From Cereibacter azotoformans (GTDB lineage Bacteria > Pseudomonadota > Alphaproteobacteria > Rhodobacterales > Rhodobacteraceae): a DNA stretch of 64,000 nt. Under the pieces are notes generated by a model. That model saw only the letters and a program-made list of their open reading frames with translations. It was not told the DNA's origin and ran no database searches. Positions 17,257-25,776 of this stretch are shown piece by piece. The first letter of the stretch is position 1; each line of letters starts with the position of its first letter. Position numbers and translations under genes: made by a program. Location of the stretch: the NCBI GenBank assembly GCA_017599285.1, contig JAGFXX010000001.1, positions 434,001-498,000 on the forward strand, read 5' to 3'.

Positions 17257-17973
17257 ATGACCACCGACACCGACAAGGAACAGGCCCTGATCGAGGCCCT
17301 GCGCGGCGTGACCACCGCGACCCTCACCACCGTCCTTCTGAAGAAGGGCCTGCGCAACGTCTGGATGCGCGGCGCCTTCCCGCTCCAGCCGGGGCAACCG
17401 CGCATCGTGGGCCGGGCCTTCACCCTGCGCTTCGTGCCCGCGCGCGAGGATCTGGCGACCCCGGCGAGCTGGTCCTCGCCGATCTCGACCCGCGCCGCCA
17501 TCGAGGCCATGCCCGAGGGCTGCATCTGCGTGGCCGACGCCATGGGCATCACGGATGCGGGCATCTTCGGCGACATCCTCTGCGCGCGCATGAAGAAGCG
17601 CGGCGTGGCGGCGCTGGTGACGGACGGCGTGGTGCGCGACGGCGCGGGCGTGCGGGGAACCGGCCTGCCGGTCTGGTGCAACGGCGTGGCCGCGCCTCCC
17701 TCGGTCGCGGGGCTGACCTTCGTGGCCTGGCAGGAGCCGGTGGGCTGCGGCGGCGTCGCCGTCTTCCCCGGCGACATGGTGGTGATCGACGACGACGGCG
17801 CCGTGCTGATCCCGGCCGATCTGGTCGAGGCCGTCACCGGGGAATCGGTCGAGCAGGAGCGTCTCGAGGGCTGGATCATGACCCAGGTCGAGGAGGGCGT
17901 TGCCCTGCCGGGCCTTTATCCCGCCAACGCCGAGAACAAGGCGAAATACGAGGCCTGGAAATCCGGCCAGTGA
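17257..17973 (+). CDS. RraA-like / HMG-oxaloacetate aldolase-family protein
   Basis: A 238-aa protein of the RraA superfamily: the phosphate/carboxylate-binding GDILCARMKKRGVAALVTDG, then VVRDGAGVRGTGLPV holding the Arg-Asp pair, and the metal-proximal FPGDMVVIDDDGAVLIP. Members include 4-hydroxy-4-methyl-2-oxoglutarate aldolase, oxaloacetate decarboxylases and the RNase E inhibitor RraA. The catabolic operon argues for an oxo-acid aldolase or decarboxylase rather than an RNase regulator. It starts 17 bp after the SDR gene. Confidence 0.85.
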   Translation: MTTDTDKEQALIEALRGVTTATLTTVLLKKGLRNVWMRGAFPLQPGQPRIVGRAFTLRFVPAREDLATPASWSSPISTRAAIEAMPEGCICVADAMGITDAGIFGDILCARMKKRGVAALVTDGVVRDGAGVRGTGLPVWCNGVAAPPSVAGLTFVAWQEPVGCGGVAVFPGDMVVIDDDGAVLIPADLVEAVTGESVEQERLEGWIMTQVEEGVALPGLYPANAENKAKYEAWKSGQ

Positions 17974-18017
17974 GTTCGGGCGGGGCCGTGAAGGCCCTCC
18001 CTCCGTCTCCCCACTCT

Positions 18018-18053
18018 CCCCGGGCAAGGGCCTGTCCCTGCCCGGGGCCTTTT
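18018..18053 (+). terminator. Rho-independent terminator-like hairpin after the RraA-like gene
   Basis: CCCCGGGCAAGGG pairs with CCCTGCCCGGGG (one bulged base) around a CCTGT loop, followed by CCTTTTG. It lies 45 bp after the RraA-like stop and just before the next gene's SD, so the dehydrogenase gene may be partly uncoupled from the operon. Confidence 0.55.
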
Positions 18054-18068
18054 GTGAAAGGTCATCCG

Positions 18069-19010
18069 ATGCCGCGGATCGCGCTCGTCACCCGCATCCC
18101 GCCCGAGGGCGAAGCCCTGTGGGCCGACCACCTTGCCCGCGCCCTGCCGGGCGAGCGGATCGGCATCTTCCGCGATCTCTCGCCCGCCGAGAGGGCCGAG
18201 GTGGACATCGCCATCGTGGCCAATCCCGATCCGGCCGATCTGGCCGAACTTCCCAACCTCGTCTGGGTCCAGAGCCTCTGGGCCGGGGTCGAGCGGCTGG
18301 TGGCCGAGCTGGGCGACTTCCGGCGGCCGATCGTGCGGCTGGTCGATCCCGAGTTGGCGCGCACCATGTCCGAGGCGGCGCTGGCCTGGACCTATTATCT
18401 CTTCCGCGACATGCCCGCCTACGCCGCCCAGCAGCGCCAGCGCATCTGGCACGCGCGCCCCTACCGGCGGCCCTCGCGCACCAGGGTGGGCGTGCTGGGG
18501 CTGGGCGAACTGGGCGCGGCCGCGGCCCTGCGGCTGCGCGAGGCGGGCTTTGACGTGCGGGGCTGGAGCCGGTCGCCGAAGGACATTCCCGGCGTTGTCT
18601 GCCACGCCGGCGAGGAGACGCTCGACCGGATGCTGGCCGAGGTCGAGATCCTCGTCTGCCTTCTGCCCCTGACGCACCAGACCCGGGGACTTCTCGATGC
18701 CCGGCGCCTCGCGCGGCTGCCCGAGGGGGCGCAGATCATCAACTTTGCCCGCGGCCCGATCATCGACAGCCCCGCGCTTCTGGAGGCGCTCGACCGGGGT
18801 CATGTTTCCCATGCGGTGCTCGATGTCTTCGAGGTCGAGCCATTGCCGGAGGCTTCGCCCTTCTGGGATCATCCGCAGGTGACGGTGCTGCCCCACATCT
18901 CGGCCGCGACCGACCCCGAGACGGCGGCGGTGATCGTGGCCGGCCATGTGCAGGACTACCGGGCCACGGGCGCGATCCCGCCTTCGGTCGATCTGACCCG
19001 CGGCTACTGA
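18069..19010 (+). CDS. 2-hydroxyacid dehydrogenase (glyoxylate/hydroxypyruvate reductase A type)
   Basis: A 313-aa D-isomer-specific 2-hydroxyacid dehydrogenase. It has the NAD(P) loop VGVLGLGELGAAAALRL near residue 139, LLPLTHQTRGLLDARRL, the catalytic Arg in INFARGPIID, the Glu in DVFEVEPLP and the His in LPHISAATDPETA. The GhrA-like layout lacks the usual long N-terminal segment. The ATG at 18069 follows AAAGG. It probably reduces a 2-oxo acid (glyoxylate, hydroxypyruvate or an analogue) released by the operon's aminotransferases. Its stop is 3 bp from the convergent formamidase stop. Confidence 0.88.
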   Translation: MPRIALVTRIPPEGEALWADHLARALPGERIGIFRDLSPAERAEVDIAIVANPDPADLAELPNLVWVQSLWAGVERLVAELGDFRRPIVRLVDPELARTMSEAALAWTYYLFRDMPAYAAQQRQRIWHARPYRRPSRTRVGVLGLGELGAAAALRLREAGFDVRGWSRSPKDIPGVVCHAGEETLDRMLAEVEILVCLLPLTHQTRGLLDARRLARLPEGAQIINFARGPIIDSPALLEALDRGHVSHAVLDVFEVEPLPEASPFWDHPQVTVLPHISAATDPETAAVIVAGHVQDYRATGAIPPSVDLTRGY

Positions 19011-19013
19011 GCG

Positions 19014-19976
19014 TCAGGCCGGCGCGCCGATCAGGCTGCGCCGGTCCAGCACGCAATGAACCCCCTTCCGTCCGTTCACCACCTGCGTGATGCGCAGGTC
19101 GGCAAACAGGCTCGCATGGCGCCAGGCGTCGGTGCGGCCAAGGCCGGTGCGGGCGCAGATCCAGTCGAGCATCCACGCCGTGGCCGCGCGCGCCGCCTCG
19201 TCGAGCGTCTCGTGAAAGCCCATCGTGACGATCCGTTCTCCGATCTCGACCTCGGGCGCCGAAGGGGCGGTGCCCTTCTCCAGCGCAAAGCGGAAACGTC
19301 CGTTCAGCGCGGTTTCGAGCGCCGTGTCGCAGACCTCACCGTCGCCCTGCAGCGCGTGGCCGTCGCCCGCGAAGAAGAGGGCGCCGGGGCAGAAGACCGG
19401 AAAGGCGATCCGGGCACCCTTGCGGAAGAAGCGGTTGTCCACATTGCCGCCGAAGGGGCCGGGCGGAACCGAACTCACGCGGCCGCCCTCGGGCGGAGGG
19501 GCCACGGCGAGGATGCCGAAGAAGGGCGCCAGCGCCGCCACCGGCCCCCAGGGCAGCCGCGCGCTGCCCGTGGCGCGGTCGATCGGCGCGACGAGGCTCT
19601 CGTAGCGCGTCGCAAGATCGGGAAAGATCCCGAAGCCCGGCTCGATCGCGCTCCAGCCCCAGTCCTGCGCAAGCTCGATCTCCTCGATCTCGACGATCAG
19701 ACGGTCGCCGGGCTCGGCTCCCTCGACATGGACGGGCCCGGTCAGCATGTGCGGCCCGAGATGGGGCTGCTGCGCGGCCATCACGGCGCGGTGGCTGTCG
19801 AGCACCCGGCAGGGATGGCCCTCGGGCGGCAGGTTGCGCGGCCCGCCCGAGAGCGTCTCGATCACCGCCCGCTCGCCGGGGCGCAGGCGCAGGACGGGCT
19901 CTGCGGCGGGATCGAGATGGCCCCAATGGACGGTGGCGGGCGAGGCGGGAAGGTGGTGGTCCAAGCGGAACTCCAT
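19014..19976 (-). CDS. Acetamidase/formamidase family protein
   Basis: A 320-aa FmdA/AmdA-family amidohydrolase. Family features are HWGHLDPAAEPVLRLRPGE, GPVHVEGAEPGDRLIVEI, the FGGNVDNRFFRKGARIAFPV segment (Gly-Gly-Asn-x-Asp, metal/substrate site) and GDGHALQGDGEVC. These enzymes release ammonia from formamide, acetamide or related small amides. It is the last gene of the leftward block C, 8 bp after the M24 gene. In context it could hydrolyse a formamide produced upstream, such as an N-formyl amino acid; that is inferred. Confidence 0.87.
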   Translation of the reverse strand: MEFRLDHHLPASPATVHWGHLDPAAEPVLRLRPGERAVIETLSGGPRNLPPEGHPCRVLDSHRAVMAAQQPHLGPHMLTGPVHVEGAEPGDRLIVEIEEIELAQDWGWSAIEPGFGIFPDLATRYESLVAPIDRATGSARLPWGPVAALAPFFGILAVAPPPEGGRVSSVPPGPFGGNVDNRFFRKGARIAFPVFCPGALFFAGDGHALQGDGEVCDTALETALNGRFRFALEKGTAPSAPEVEIGERIVTMGFHETLDEAARAATAWMLDWICARTGLGRTDAWRHASLFADLRITQVVNGRKGVHCVLDRRSLIGAPA

Positions 19977-19984
19977 CGCAGGGG

Positions 19985-21169
19985 TCAGCGCACAGTCATC
20001 CTTCGCGGCAGGCGGGACAAGACCTCGATGCCGGTGTCCGTCACGATCACCGTCTCGGAGGCGCCGACCGTATAGGCGCCATAGCTGCGCAGCGTGGCGG
20101 GCAGGTGGAAGACCATGCCCGGCTCCAGGAGCCGGTCCTCGCCCGAGAAGAGCGACAGGATTGCGCCCTCGCCCCAGTCGGGCGCGAAGGCGGCACCCAT
20201 CGAATAGCCGATCCGCTTGCGGAAGGCGGCGGTGTAGCCTGCGGCATCGATCACCGCCTGCGCGGCCTCGTGCGGGGCCGAGCAGGGCGCGCCCGGGCGC
20301 AGCGCCTCCAGCGCGGCCTCCAGCGCGCGCTCGGCCGTGTCCATCATCCGTACGGCCTCGGCCGGCGGGGGGCCGATCCAGACGCTGCGCATCAGGGCGG
20401 CGTGATAGCGGTCATGGCTCGCCGCGAGTTCGAGGAACACCCCGTCGCCGGATGCAAGCGTCCGCCGCCGCCAGGTCGCGTGCGGAATGCCCGAGCGCGG
20501 CCCCGACGAGACGAGCGGTTCCATCGCCATCGCCTCCGAGCCGGCGCGGATGGCGGCGCCGATCATGGCGGCGGCCACGTCGTTCTCGCTGACCCCCGCG
20601 CGGCAGGCCTCGATCGAGGCGGCGATGGCGGCCTCGGCGTAGCCCGCGGCCCTGCGGATCGCGACGAGTTCCGCCGGCGACTTGACCGCGCGCAGGCGCT
20701 CGGCCACGCCCGAGCCGTCGATCAGCGCCACGCCCGCAAGGGCCGCGGCGATCCGTTCGGCGAGGGCCTGGCTCACGAACCAGGCGGTGCGCTCCATCGC
20801 GAGGCGCCGGAGGCCCAGATCGTGAACGAGGGCCGCCAGCGCGGCCGCCGGATCCTCGCCATCCTGCCAGGCGCGGATGTCGCCGAGCCAGGTTGCCGCC
20901 CGCGCGCCCGTGGTCTCGAGTTGCCGCACGAGAAGGACGGGCGCCCCCTCGACCGGCACGACCAGCGCCTGAAAGGCGAAGTAGCCCGCCGTCTGCCGCC
21001 CGGTCGCCCAGAAGATGTTCTCGGGGCCGGTCAGAACCAGCGCCTCGGCGCCCAGATCCGCGGTCGCGGTCCGCAGGCGGCGGATGCGGCCGGCGAATTC
21101 CTCGGCCGGGAAGACGGCCTCGCGGCCGCGGAGCGGGTCGGCGGAGGCATCCGCCAGAGCGATCGGCAT
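19985..21169 (-). CDS. M24 family creatinase/aminopeptidase-like protein lacking metal ligands
   Basis: A 394-aa pita-bread-fold protein with an N-terminal creatinase_N domain (about 20-155) and a C-terminal M24 domain. In metallo-members the first ligand segment reads DxG...DxTRT; here it is VFLELAASHDRYHAALMRSV, without the two Asp, and the GHGIG-type His segment reads RIGYSMG. The protein therefore resembles creatinase or ectoine hydrolase, which work without metal, more than Xaa-Pro aminopeptidase. Neighbouring carbamoyl and amide hydrolases favour a C-N hydrolase role on a small molecule. The substrate is unknown. Confidence 0.82.
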   Translation of the reverse strand: MPIALADASADPLRGREAVFPAEEFAGRIRRLRTATADLGAEALVLTGPENIFWATGRQTAGYFAFQALVVPVEGAPVLLVRQLETTGARAATWLGDIRAWQDGEDPAAALAALVHDLGLRRLAMERTAWFVSQALAERIAAALAGVALIDGSGVAERLRAVKSPAELVAIRRAAGYAEAAIAASIEACRAGVSENDVAAAMIGAAIRAGSEAMAMEPLVSSGPRSGIPHATWRRRTLASGDGVFLELAASHDRYHAALMRSVWIGPPPAEAVRMMDTAERALEAALEALRPGAPCSAPHEAAQAVIDAAGYTAAFRKRIGYSMGAAFAPDWGEGAILSLFSGEDRLLEPGMVFHLPATLRSYGAYTVGASETVIVTDTGIEVLSRLPRRMTVR

Positions 21170-21172
21170 GGG

Positions 21173-21808
21173 TCAGTCCTTGTCCAGCCAGCCCAGCGTG
21201 CGGGCGCGCATGCGTTCGAAATGCACGCTCATGGCCGCCGACGCGGCGGCGGCGTTGCGACTGGCGATGGCGTCGATCACCGCGATGTGCTCGCGGGCCT
21301 GATCGGCAAAGTTGGTGTGGGTGCGGATGATGGTGCTGCGGCGCACGATGGCGCGCTGCTCGGACAGCAGTCCCGGCAGCAGCGTCAGCCCCGCGGCCAG
21401 CGCCACCGCCCGGTGGAAGGCGCCGTCATCCTGCCAGAAGGTCTCGAAATCCATCTCCGCACCGCCGAGATAGCGCAGTTGCGCCGCGCGCGCGGCCGCG
21501 AGTTCGGGGGTCATGCCGAAGGCGGCCGCCCGCCGGGCGGCGGCGCGTTCAAGGATCAGGCGCAGCTGGATGATGTCGAGAAGCTGCTCGACCGAGACCC
21601 GCCGCACCAGATGCGCGCCGTTGGCCATCCTCTCGATCACCTGCTCGCGTTCGAGCACCGAAAGGGCCGAGCGCAGCGGCGTGCGCGAGATGCCGAGCCG
21701 TTCGGCCAGATCGCGCTCGGTCAGGATCGTGTTGGGCGCGATCCTCCCCTCGACGATGTCGTCGCGGATGCGGCGGTAGGCGGTCTGCGAAAGGCTTTCG
21801 GCGCTCAT
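21173..21808 (-). CDS. GntR-family regulator, FCD subfamily
   Basis: A 211-aa regulator with an N-terminal wHTH (TERDLAERLGISRTPLRSAL) and a C-terminal all-helical FCD domain whose metal His/Asp residues are visible around DDGAFHRAVALAAG and HIAVIDAIASR. It overlaps the M20 hydrolase stop and is followed by the M24 gene 3 bp later. One of two FCD regulators in block C. It may act on the divergent promoter near 29.5 kb or within its own sub-operon. Confidence 0.88.
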   Translation of the reverse strand: MSAESLSQTAYRRIRDDIVEGRIAPNTILTERDLAERLGISRTPLRSALSVLEREQVIERMANGAHLVRRVSVEQLLDIIQLRLILERAAARRAAAFGMTPELAAARAAQLRYLGGAEMDFETFWQDDGAFHRAVALAAGLTLLPGLLSEQRAIVRRSTIIRTHTNFADQAREHIAVIDAIASRNAAAASAAMSVHFERMRARTLGWLDKD

Positions 21809-23082
21809 CCGTCGTTCCCCGACAGGGCCGCAAGGACGGCTTCGACCGCGCGCGCAAGATCGGCGGGATCCATGCCTTCGTCCGGGCAGTGGCTGCCGTT
21901 CCAGTTGCGGATGAAGACCATGACGCTCTCCCAGCCCGCGGCCGCGAAGGCCGCCGCATCATGGCCGCCGCCCGAGAGCATCCGCCGCGGACGGTCGCCC
22001 CGCCGCGCGGCGCCGCCCGCCACCCAGTCGATCATCGCGGGCGAGAGGCGCGCGGGCTGGCTGCGGCTCTGGTTGCCCAGATCGAAGCGGATGCCGGGGC
22101 GCGCGCGTTCGATCCGGCGGATCTCGTCGCGGAGTGCGAGGTCTGCCGCCTCGAGCACCGCCACATCCTCCGAGCGCAGGTCGAGGCAGAAGCCGAGCTG
22201 GCCCGGAACCTTGGCCATCGCATGGGCGGACGAGGCGGCATCGACGCGGCCGAAGGTGACGGTCAGGTCCGATCCGCGCGCCAGAAACCCCTCCCACGCC
22301 CGGTCCATGGCCATCACCAGATCGGCGAAGGCCACCACGGCATCGGCGCGCCCCTCGCGCGGGGCGCCGCCCGAATGGGCCCAGGCGCCCTGCACCTGCG
22401 CCGCGCGGTAGCGCAGCCCGCCCCGGATCGCCGAGACGATGCCGTAGGGCTCGCCCGCCCGATCGAGCACCGGACCCTGCTCGATGTGGAACTCGAGAAA
22501 GCGCGCGGGCGCGGGCGGCCCGGCCCGCATCAGCGCATCGGGATCGAAACCCTGCGCCCGCATGTGATCGGCCAGCGTGCGCCCCGTGTCCGCGCGTCGG
22601 GCCTGAAGTTCCTCGGGCAGAAGCCGCCCCAGCGCGGCGCGCGAGCCGATGTAGGAGACGGGGAACCAGACGCTCTCTTCGGCCCGCGTGACGGTGAGCA
22701 CGAAATCCGCCTCGGGCGTCACCCGCGCCTCGCGCAGGGCCGCGACCAGAGCAAGCGCGGCCGCCACCCCGGCCTGACCGTCGTAGGCGCCGCCCTCGCT
22801 GACCGTGTCGAGATGCGATCCGCAGAACAGCGGGGGCAGGGCGGGGTTGCGCCCCGCCAGACGGGCGAAGAGGTTGCCCGCGTGGTCGCGGCTGACCTCC
22901 AGCCCCAGCGCGCGGGCCTCGGCCTCGATCACCGCGTGGGCCTGGCTTTCAAGGTCCGAGTAGGAGGGGCGGGTCCAGCCCGGCCCGCCCAGCGACAGGG
23001 CGTTCACCTTGGTGAGGACGCGCTCGATGGTGCTGCGGATCGTGCGCGAGACGGCGGTGTCGGCCAAGGGCAGATCAGTCAT
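21805..23082 (-). CDS. M20 family amidase, N-carbamoyl-L-amino acid hydrolase type
   Basis: A 425-aa Zn-dependent amidase of the AmaB/hydantoinase-carbamoylase group. The metal ligands are visible as FCGSHLDTVSEGGAYDGQAG (His and Asp), VTRAEESVWFP (Glu pair), EFHIEQGPVLD (His) and a late His in SHCPDEGMD. Other family elements are GGAPREGRADAV and SGGGHDAAAF. Known members are L-carbamoylase, beta-ureidopropionase and allantoate amidohydrolase. It complements the D-specific carbamoylase of block A. Its start overlaps the dehydrogenase stop and its stop overlaps the GntR start. Confidence 0.88.
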   Translation of the reverse strand: MTDLPLADTAVSRTIRSTIERVLTKVNALSLGGPGWTRPSYSDLESQAHAVIEAEARALGLEVSRDHAGNLFARLAGRNPALPPLFCGSHLDTVSEGGAYDGQAGVAAALALVAALREARVTPEADFVLTVTRAEESVWFPVSYIGSRAALGRLLPEELQARRADTGRTLADHMRAQGFDPDALMRAGPPAPARFLEFHIEQGPVLDRAGEPYGIVSAIRGGLRYRAAQVQGAWAHSGGAPREGRADAVVAFADLVMAMDRAWEGFLARGSDLTVTFGRVDAASSAHAMAKVPGQLGFCLDLRSEDVAVLEAADLALRDEIRRIERARPGIRFDLGNQSRSQPARLSPAMIDWVAGGAARRGDRPRRMLSGGGHDAAAFAAAGWESVMVFIRNWNGSHCPDEGMDPADLARAVEAVLAALSGNDG

Positions 23083-24065
23083 GCGGTGGCTCCTCCGGCC
23101 TCGGGTGCCGCGGCGCGGGTGGCATGGCCCCAGACCTCGGGGTTGATCGCGGTGGCGGGCAGCCGCCCGTTCAGCGCCTCGACCACATGCCGCACGGCCT
23201 CGAGCGCCACGCGGCGCAGCGCCTCTTCGGTGGTGCCGCCGAGATGGGGGGTGAAGACCACATTCCCATGCGCCGCGAGCGGCCCCGTCGGCGCACCTGG
23301 CGAGGAGACATCGAGCCCCGCGCCGCCCAGATGGCCCGAGGCCAGCGCCTCCAGCAGCGCCGCCTCGTCCACGAGGCCCGCGCGGGCCATGTTGATCAGG
23401 ATGGCCCCCGGCCGCATGGCGGCAAGGGCCGGAGCGTCGATCATGTGGCGCGTCGCGTCCCGCAGGGGCGTGTGCAGCGAGACGAGATCGGCGCGGGCCA
23501 GCCCCTCGTGCAGGCTGCCCACGGCCTCGCCACCCTCGATCCGCGGCGAGCGCGGGGAATGGACGAGCAGCCGCATGTCGAACGCCTGTGCCAGCATCCG
23601 CCCCGTCTCGCGCCCGATGGCGCCCCAGCCGACGATGAGGGCGGTCCGGCCGCGCAGTTCGTGGAAGCGGGCGGACTCGCGAAAACCTTTTTCACCATCG
23701 CGCAGGGCCCGGTCGGCGGCGGGAATGCGGCGGGCCACGGCCAGCGCGAGCCCCACGGCCAGTTCGGCCACCGAGCGGGCATTGGCGCCGGGCGTGTTGG
23801 CGATGATGACGCCGGCACGCGCGGCCGCCTCCTTGTCCACCGGATCGTGGCCGGCGCCATGCACCACCACGGCCCTCAGCCGGTCGGCGGCGGCGAAGGC
23901 CGCGGCATCGAGGCCCGCGTCGCGCGTGATCACGGCGTCGATGCCGCGCATGTGGCGCGCCACGGTCGCCATGTCGGGCGCCGGGCAGGGGACGGGCGTG
24001 ATCCCGGCCTCGCGCAGGGCCGCAAGGCCCGCTTCATGTATGGGTTGGACGATCAGACAGTTCAT
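23079..24065 (-). CDS. D-isomer-specific 2-hydroxyacid dehydrogenase
   Basis: A 328-aa dehydrogenase of the SerA/PGDH-like type: ANTPGANARSVAELAVGLAL, NAD loop IVGWGAIGRETGRMLAQAF near residue 145, INMARAGLVDE (catalytic Arg), then a Glu/Asp and His around FTPHLGGTTEEALR. In the segment LGGAGLDVSSPGAPTGPLAA the usual DVFxxEP Glu is not obvious, so the His partner may be altered. It overlaps the M20 gene and follows the second GntR gene by 14 bp. It presumably interconverts a 2-oxo and a 2-hydroxy acid in the pathway. Confidence 0.87.
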   Translation of the reverse strand: MNCLIVQPIHEAGLAALREAGITPVPCPAPDMATVARHMRGIDAVITRDAGLDAAAFAAADRLRAVVVHGAGHDPVDKEAAARAGVIIANTPGANARSVAELAVGLALAVARRIPAADRALRDGEKGFRESARFHELRGRTALIVGWGAIGRETGRMLAQAFDMRLLVHSPRSPRIEGGEAVGSLHEGLARADLVSLHTPLRDATRHMIDAPALAAMRPGAILINMARAGLVDEAALLEALASGHLGGAGLDVSSPGAPTGPLAAHGNVVFTPHLGGTTEEALRRVALEAVRHVVEALNGRLPATAINPEVWGHATRAAAPEAGGATA

Positions 24066-24079
24066 CGGTCACTCGTGGA

Positions 24080-24724
24080 TCATGCGCCGGGCATCGCCTG
24101 GTGCAAATGCTGGATCACCGCCTCGCGGGCATGTTCGATATGGAGACGCAGGGCGGCCTCGACCCGGTCGGCATCGCCGCCGCGCGCCGCCTCGAGGATC
24201 GCCAGATGCTCTTCGCAGCCGTCGCGAAAGCGGTCGGGCAGGCGGCGATGGTCGAAGATGCAGGTGCGGCGGTGCAGGGCCGCGATGGTCTGCGACACCG
24301 CCTGATTGCCGAACTCGCGCCCGAGCAGCTGGTGGAACTCGTGATCCGTCTGGCGCTGCAGGTCGGTCACCACCGGATCGGAGGCCATCAGATGCCGCAC
24401 CTTCGCCTCCATCGCGTCGATCTCGGCCGGCGGCAGCCGCACCGCCGACCGTGCCGCCAGCGGTTCAAGCTCGAGCCGCAGGAAGAACACCTCCTCGGCG
24501 TCGGCCGGGGTCACGCTGCGCACGCAGGTGAAGCGGCCCTCGACCACGGCGAGGCCCTCGCTTTCGAGGCGCTTGATCGCCTCGCGCACGGGGGTGCGCG
24601 ACATGCCGAAGATCTCGCCCAGCGCCGCCTCCTGCAGAAGGTCGCCGGATCTGAGCACGCCCTGGAAGATCATCGAGATGATGCGCTCGTAGGCCTCGTG
24701 GGCGCGGGGTCTGGGGGCGGTCAT
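24080..24724 (-). CDS. GntR-family regulator, FCD subfamily
   Basis: A 214-aa regulator: wHTH with LGEIFGMSRTPVREAIKRLE at about 33-52, then an FCD ligand domain (TDHEFHQLLGREFGN, CEEHLAILEAARGGD). I start it at the ATG at 24724, overlapping the PxpC stop. It sits between the 5-oxoprolinase genes and the hydrolase genes. A VanR/FadR-type half-palindrome pair (GGTATACC) in the divergent promoter at 29526 is a plausible target. Confidence 0.88.
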   Translation of the reverse strand: MTAPRPRAHEAYERIISMIFQGVLRSGDLLQEAALGEIFGMSRTPVREAIKRLESEGLAVVEGRFTCVRSVTPADAEEVFFLRLELEPLAARSAVRLPPAEIDAMEAKVRHLMASDPVVTDLQRQTDHEFHQLLGREFGNQAVSQTIAALHRRTCIFDHRRLPDRFRDGCEEHLAILEAARGGDADRVEAALRLHIEHAREAVIQHLHQAMPGA

Positions 24725-25776
24725 GGGCGGTCCTCCGGCACGGGCCGCGTCACGGGGCGCACCACTTCGCCCGGCGCGTAAAAGCCACCGACGAGGTCGC
24801 AGGACAGGAGGTAGTCGCTGCGCAAGAGGCCCTCGGGCCGGGCCACCAGCCCTTCGAGCAGGCGGCGCAGGCGCGCCTGCCGGGCAATCCAGAGATCCTC
24901 GCCCTCGCGGGCCGAGATCAGCGCAAAGCGGAACCGCGCGCCCACCGGCATCTGCGCAAGCCGCGCCAGATCGACCGAAGCGACGGTTCCGATCTTGGGA
25001 TAGCCGCCGGTGGTCTGGCTTTCCGCCAGCAGGACGAGCGGCGTCCCCGAGCCGGGCACCTGCACCGAGCCGGGCACCGTGCCGTCGGACACGATGTCGT
25101 GCCCCCGCTCGGCCGGCAGTTCGACACCGCCCAGCACCATCGCCATCCGGTCGCGCTGGGGCGTGACGGTGAAGTCGCAGCCGGTGAGGCGGGCGATCAC
25201 CTCGGGCGCGAAATGATCGTCCTGCGGGCCGAGGATCAGCCGGATCGGCCCCGTCTCCCGGAAGGGTGCCGCGGCCTCGAGGCGGAGGCCGGGGCGCAGG
25301 CAGGGGGCCTCGGGATTGTCCTCGCCGAGCGGCAGGCGGTCGCCCGCGCCGAGCGCGCGGCCCCCGACGCCGCTGCGCAGATGGGTCGCGCGCGAGCCGA
25401 GCACCTCGGGCGAGGCGATGGCGCCCGAGAAGGCGAGATAGGCCCAGACCGCGCCCTCGGGCACGCCCACCGTCAGCGTCTCGCCGGGGTTCAGCCGGTG
25501 GCTCTCGCCGGGGGAAACGGTGCGGGCGTCGATGCGCAAGGGGCAGTCGGCGCCCGCGACGGCAAAGCGCACCGGCCGGTCGCAGCGGAACCGGCCCGCG
25601 GGCCCGGCAAATTCGAGCGCCGCCGCGCCGGGATCGTTGCCCACCAGCGCATTGGCCAGCGCCATGGCGGCGCGGTCGATGGGGCCCGCCGGCGACACGC
25701 CCATGTGGCGCAGCCCGAAGCGGCCGGCGTCCTGCACCGTCAGCATCGGCCCGGCCGTGAGGATCTCGAGGCTCAT
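24721..25776 (-). CDS. pxpC: 5-oxoprolinase subunit C / biotin-dependent carboxyltransferase family
   Basis: A 351-aa KipA/PxpC-type protein: TVQDAGRFGLRHMGVSPAGP, then ALANALVGNDPGAAALEF, LRSGVGGRALGAGDRLPL, and the SQTTGGYPKIGTVASVDLAR core. With PxpA and PxpB it makes the ATP-dependent prokaryotic 5-oxoprolinase, opening pyroglutamate to glutamate. The ATG overlaps the pxpB stop by 4 bp. The same fold occurs in urea and allophanate enzymes, so a related cyclic amide cannot be excluded. Confidence 0.88.
   Translation of the reverse strand: MSLEILTAGPMLTVQDAGRFGLRHMGVSPAGPIDRAAMALANALVGNDPGAAALEFAGPAGRFRCDRPVRFAVAGADCPLRIDARTVSPGESHRLNPGETLTVGVPEGAVWAYLAFSGAIASPEVLGSRATHLRSGVGGRALGAGDRLPLGEDNPEAPCLRPGLRLEAAAPFRETGPIRLILGPQDDHFAPEVIARLTGCDFTVTPQRDRMAMVLGGVELPAERGHDIVSDGTVPGSVQVPGSGTPLVLLAESQTTGGYPKIGTVASVDLARLAQMPVGARFRFALISAREGEDLWIARQARLRRLLEGLVARPEGLLRSDYLLSCDLVGGFYAPGEVVRPVTRPVPEDRP

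Noticed and set aside
17257..17973. RNase E inhibitor RraA
   Set aside because: The operon is catabolic and the protein is longer than typical RraA; an aldolase/decarboxylase role fits better.
19985..21169. Xaa-Pro aminopeptidase
   Set aside because: Metal-ligand residues required in that enzyme are absent.
20105..24531. Very long plus-strand open frames across block C
   Set aside because: Shadows of the minus-strand hydrolase and regulator genes, with His/Arg/Gly-rich composition and no domains.
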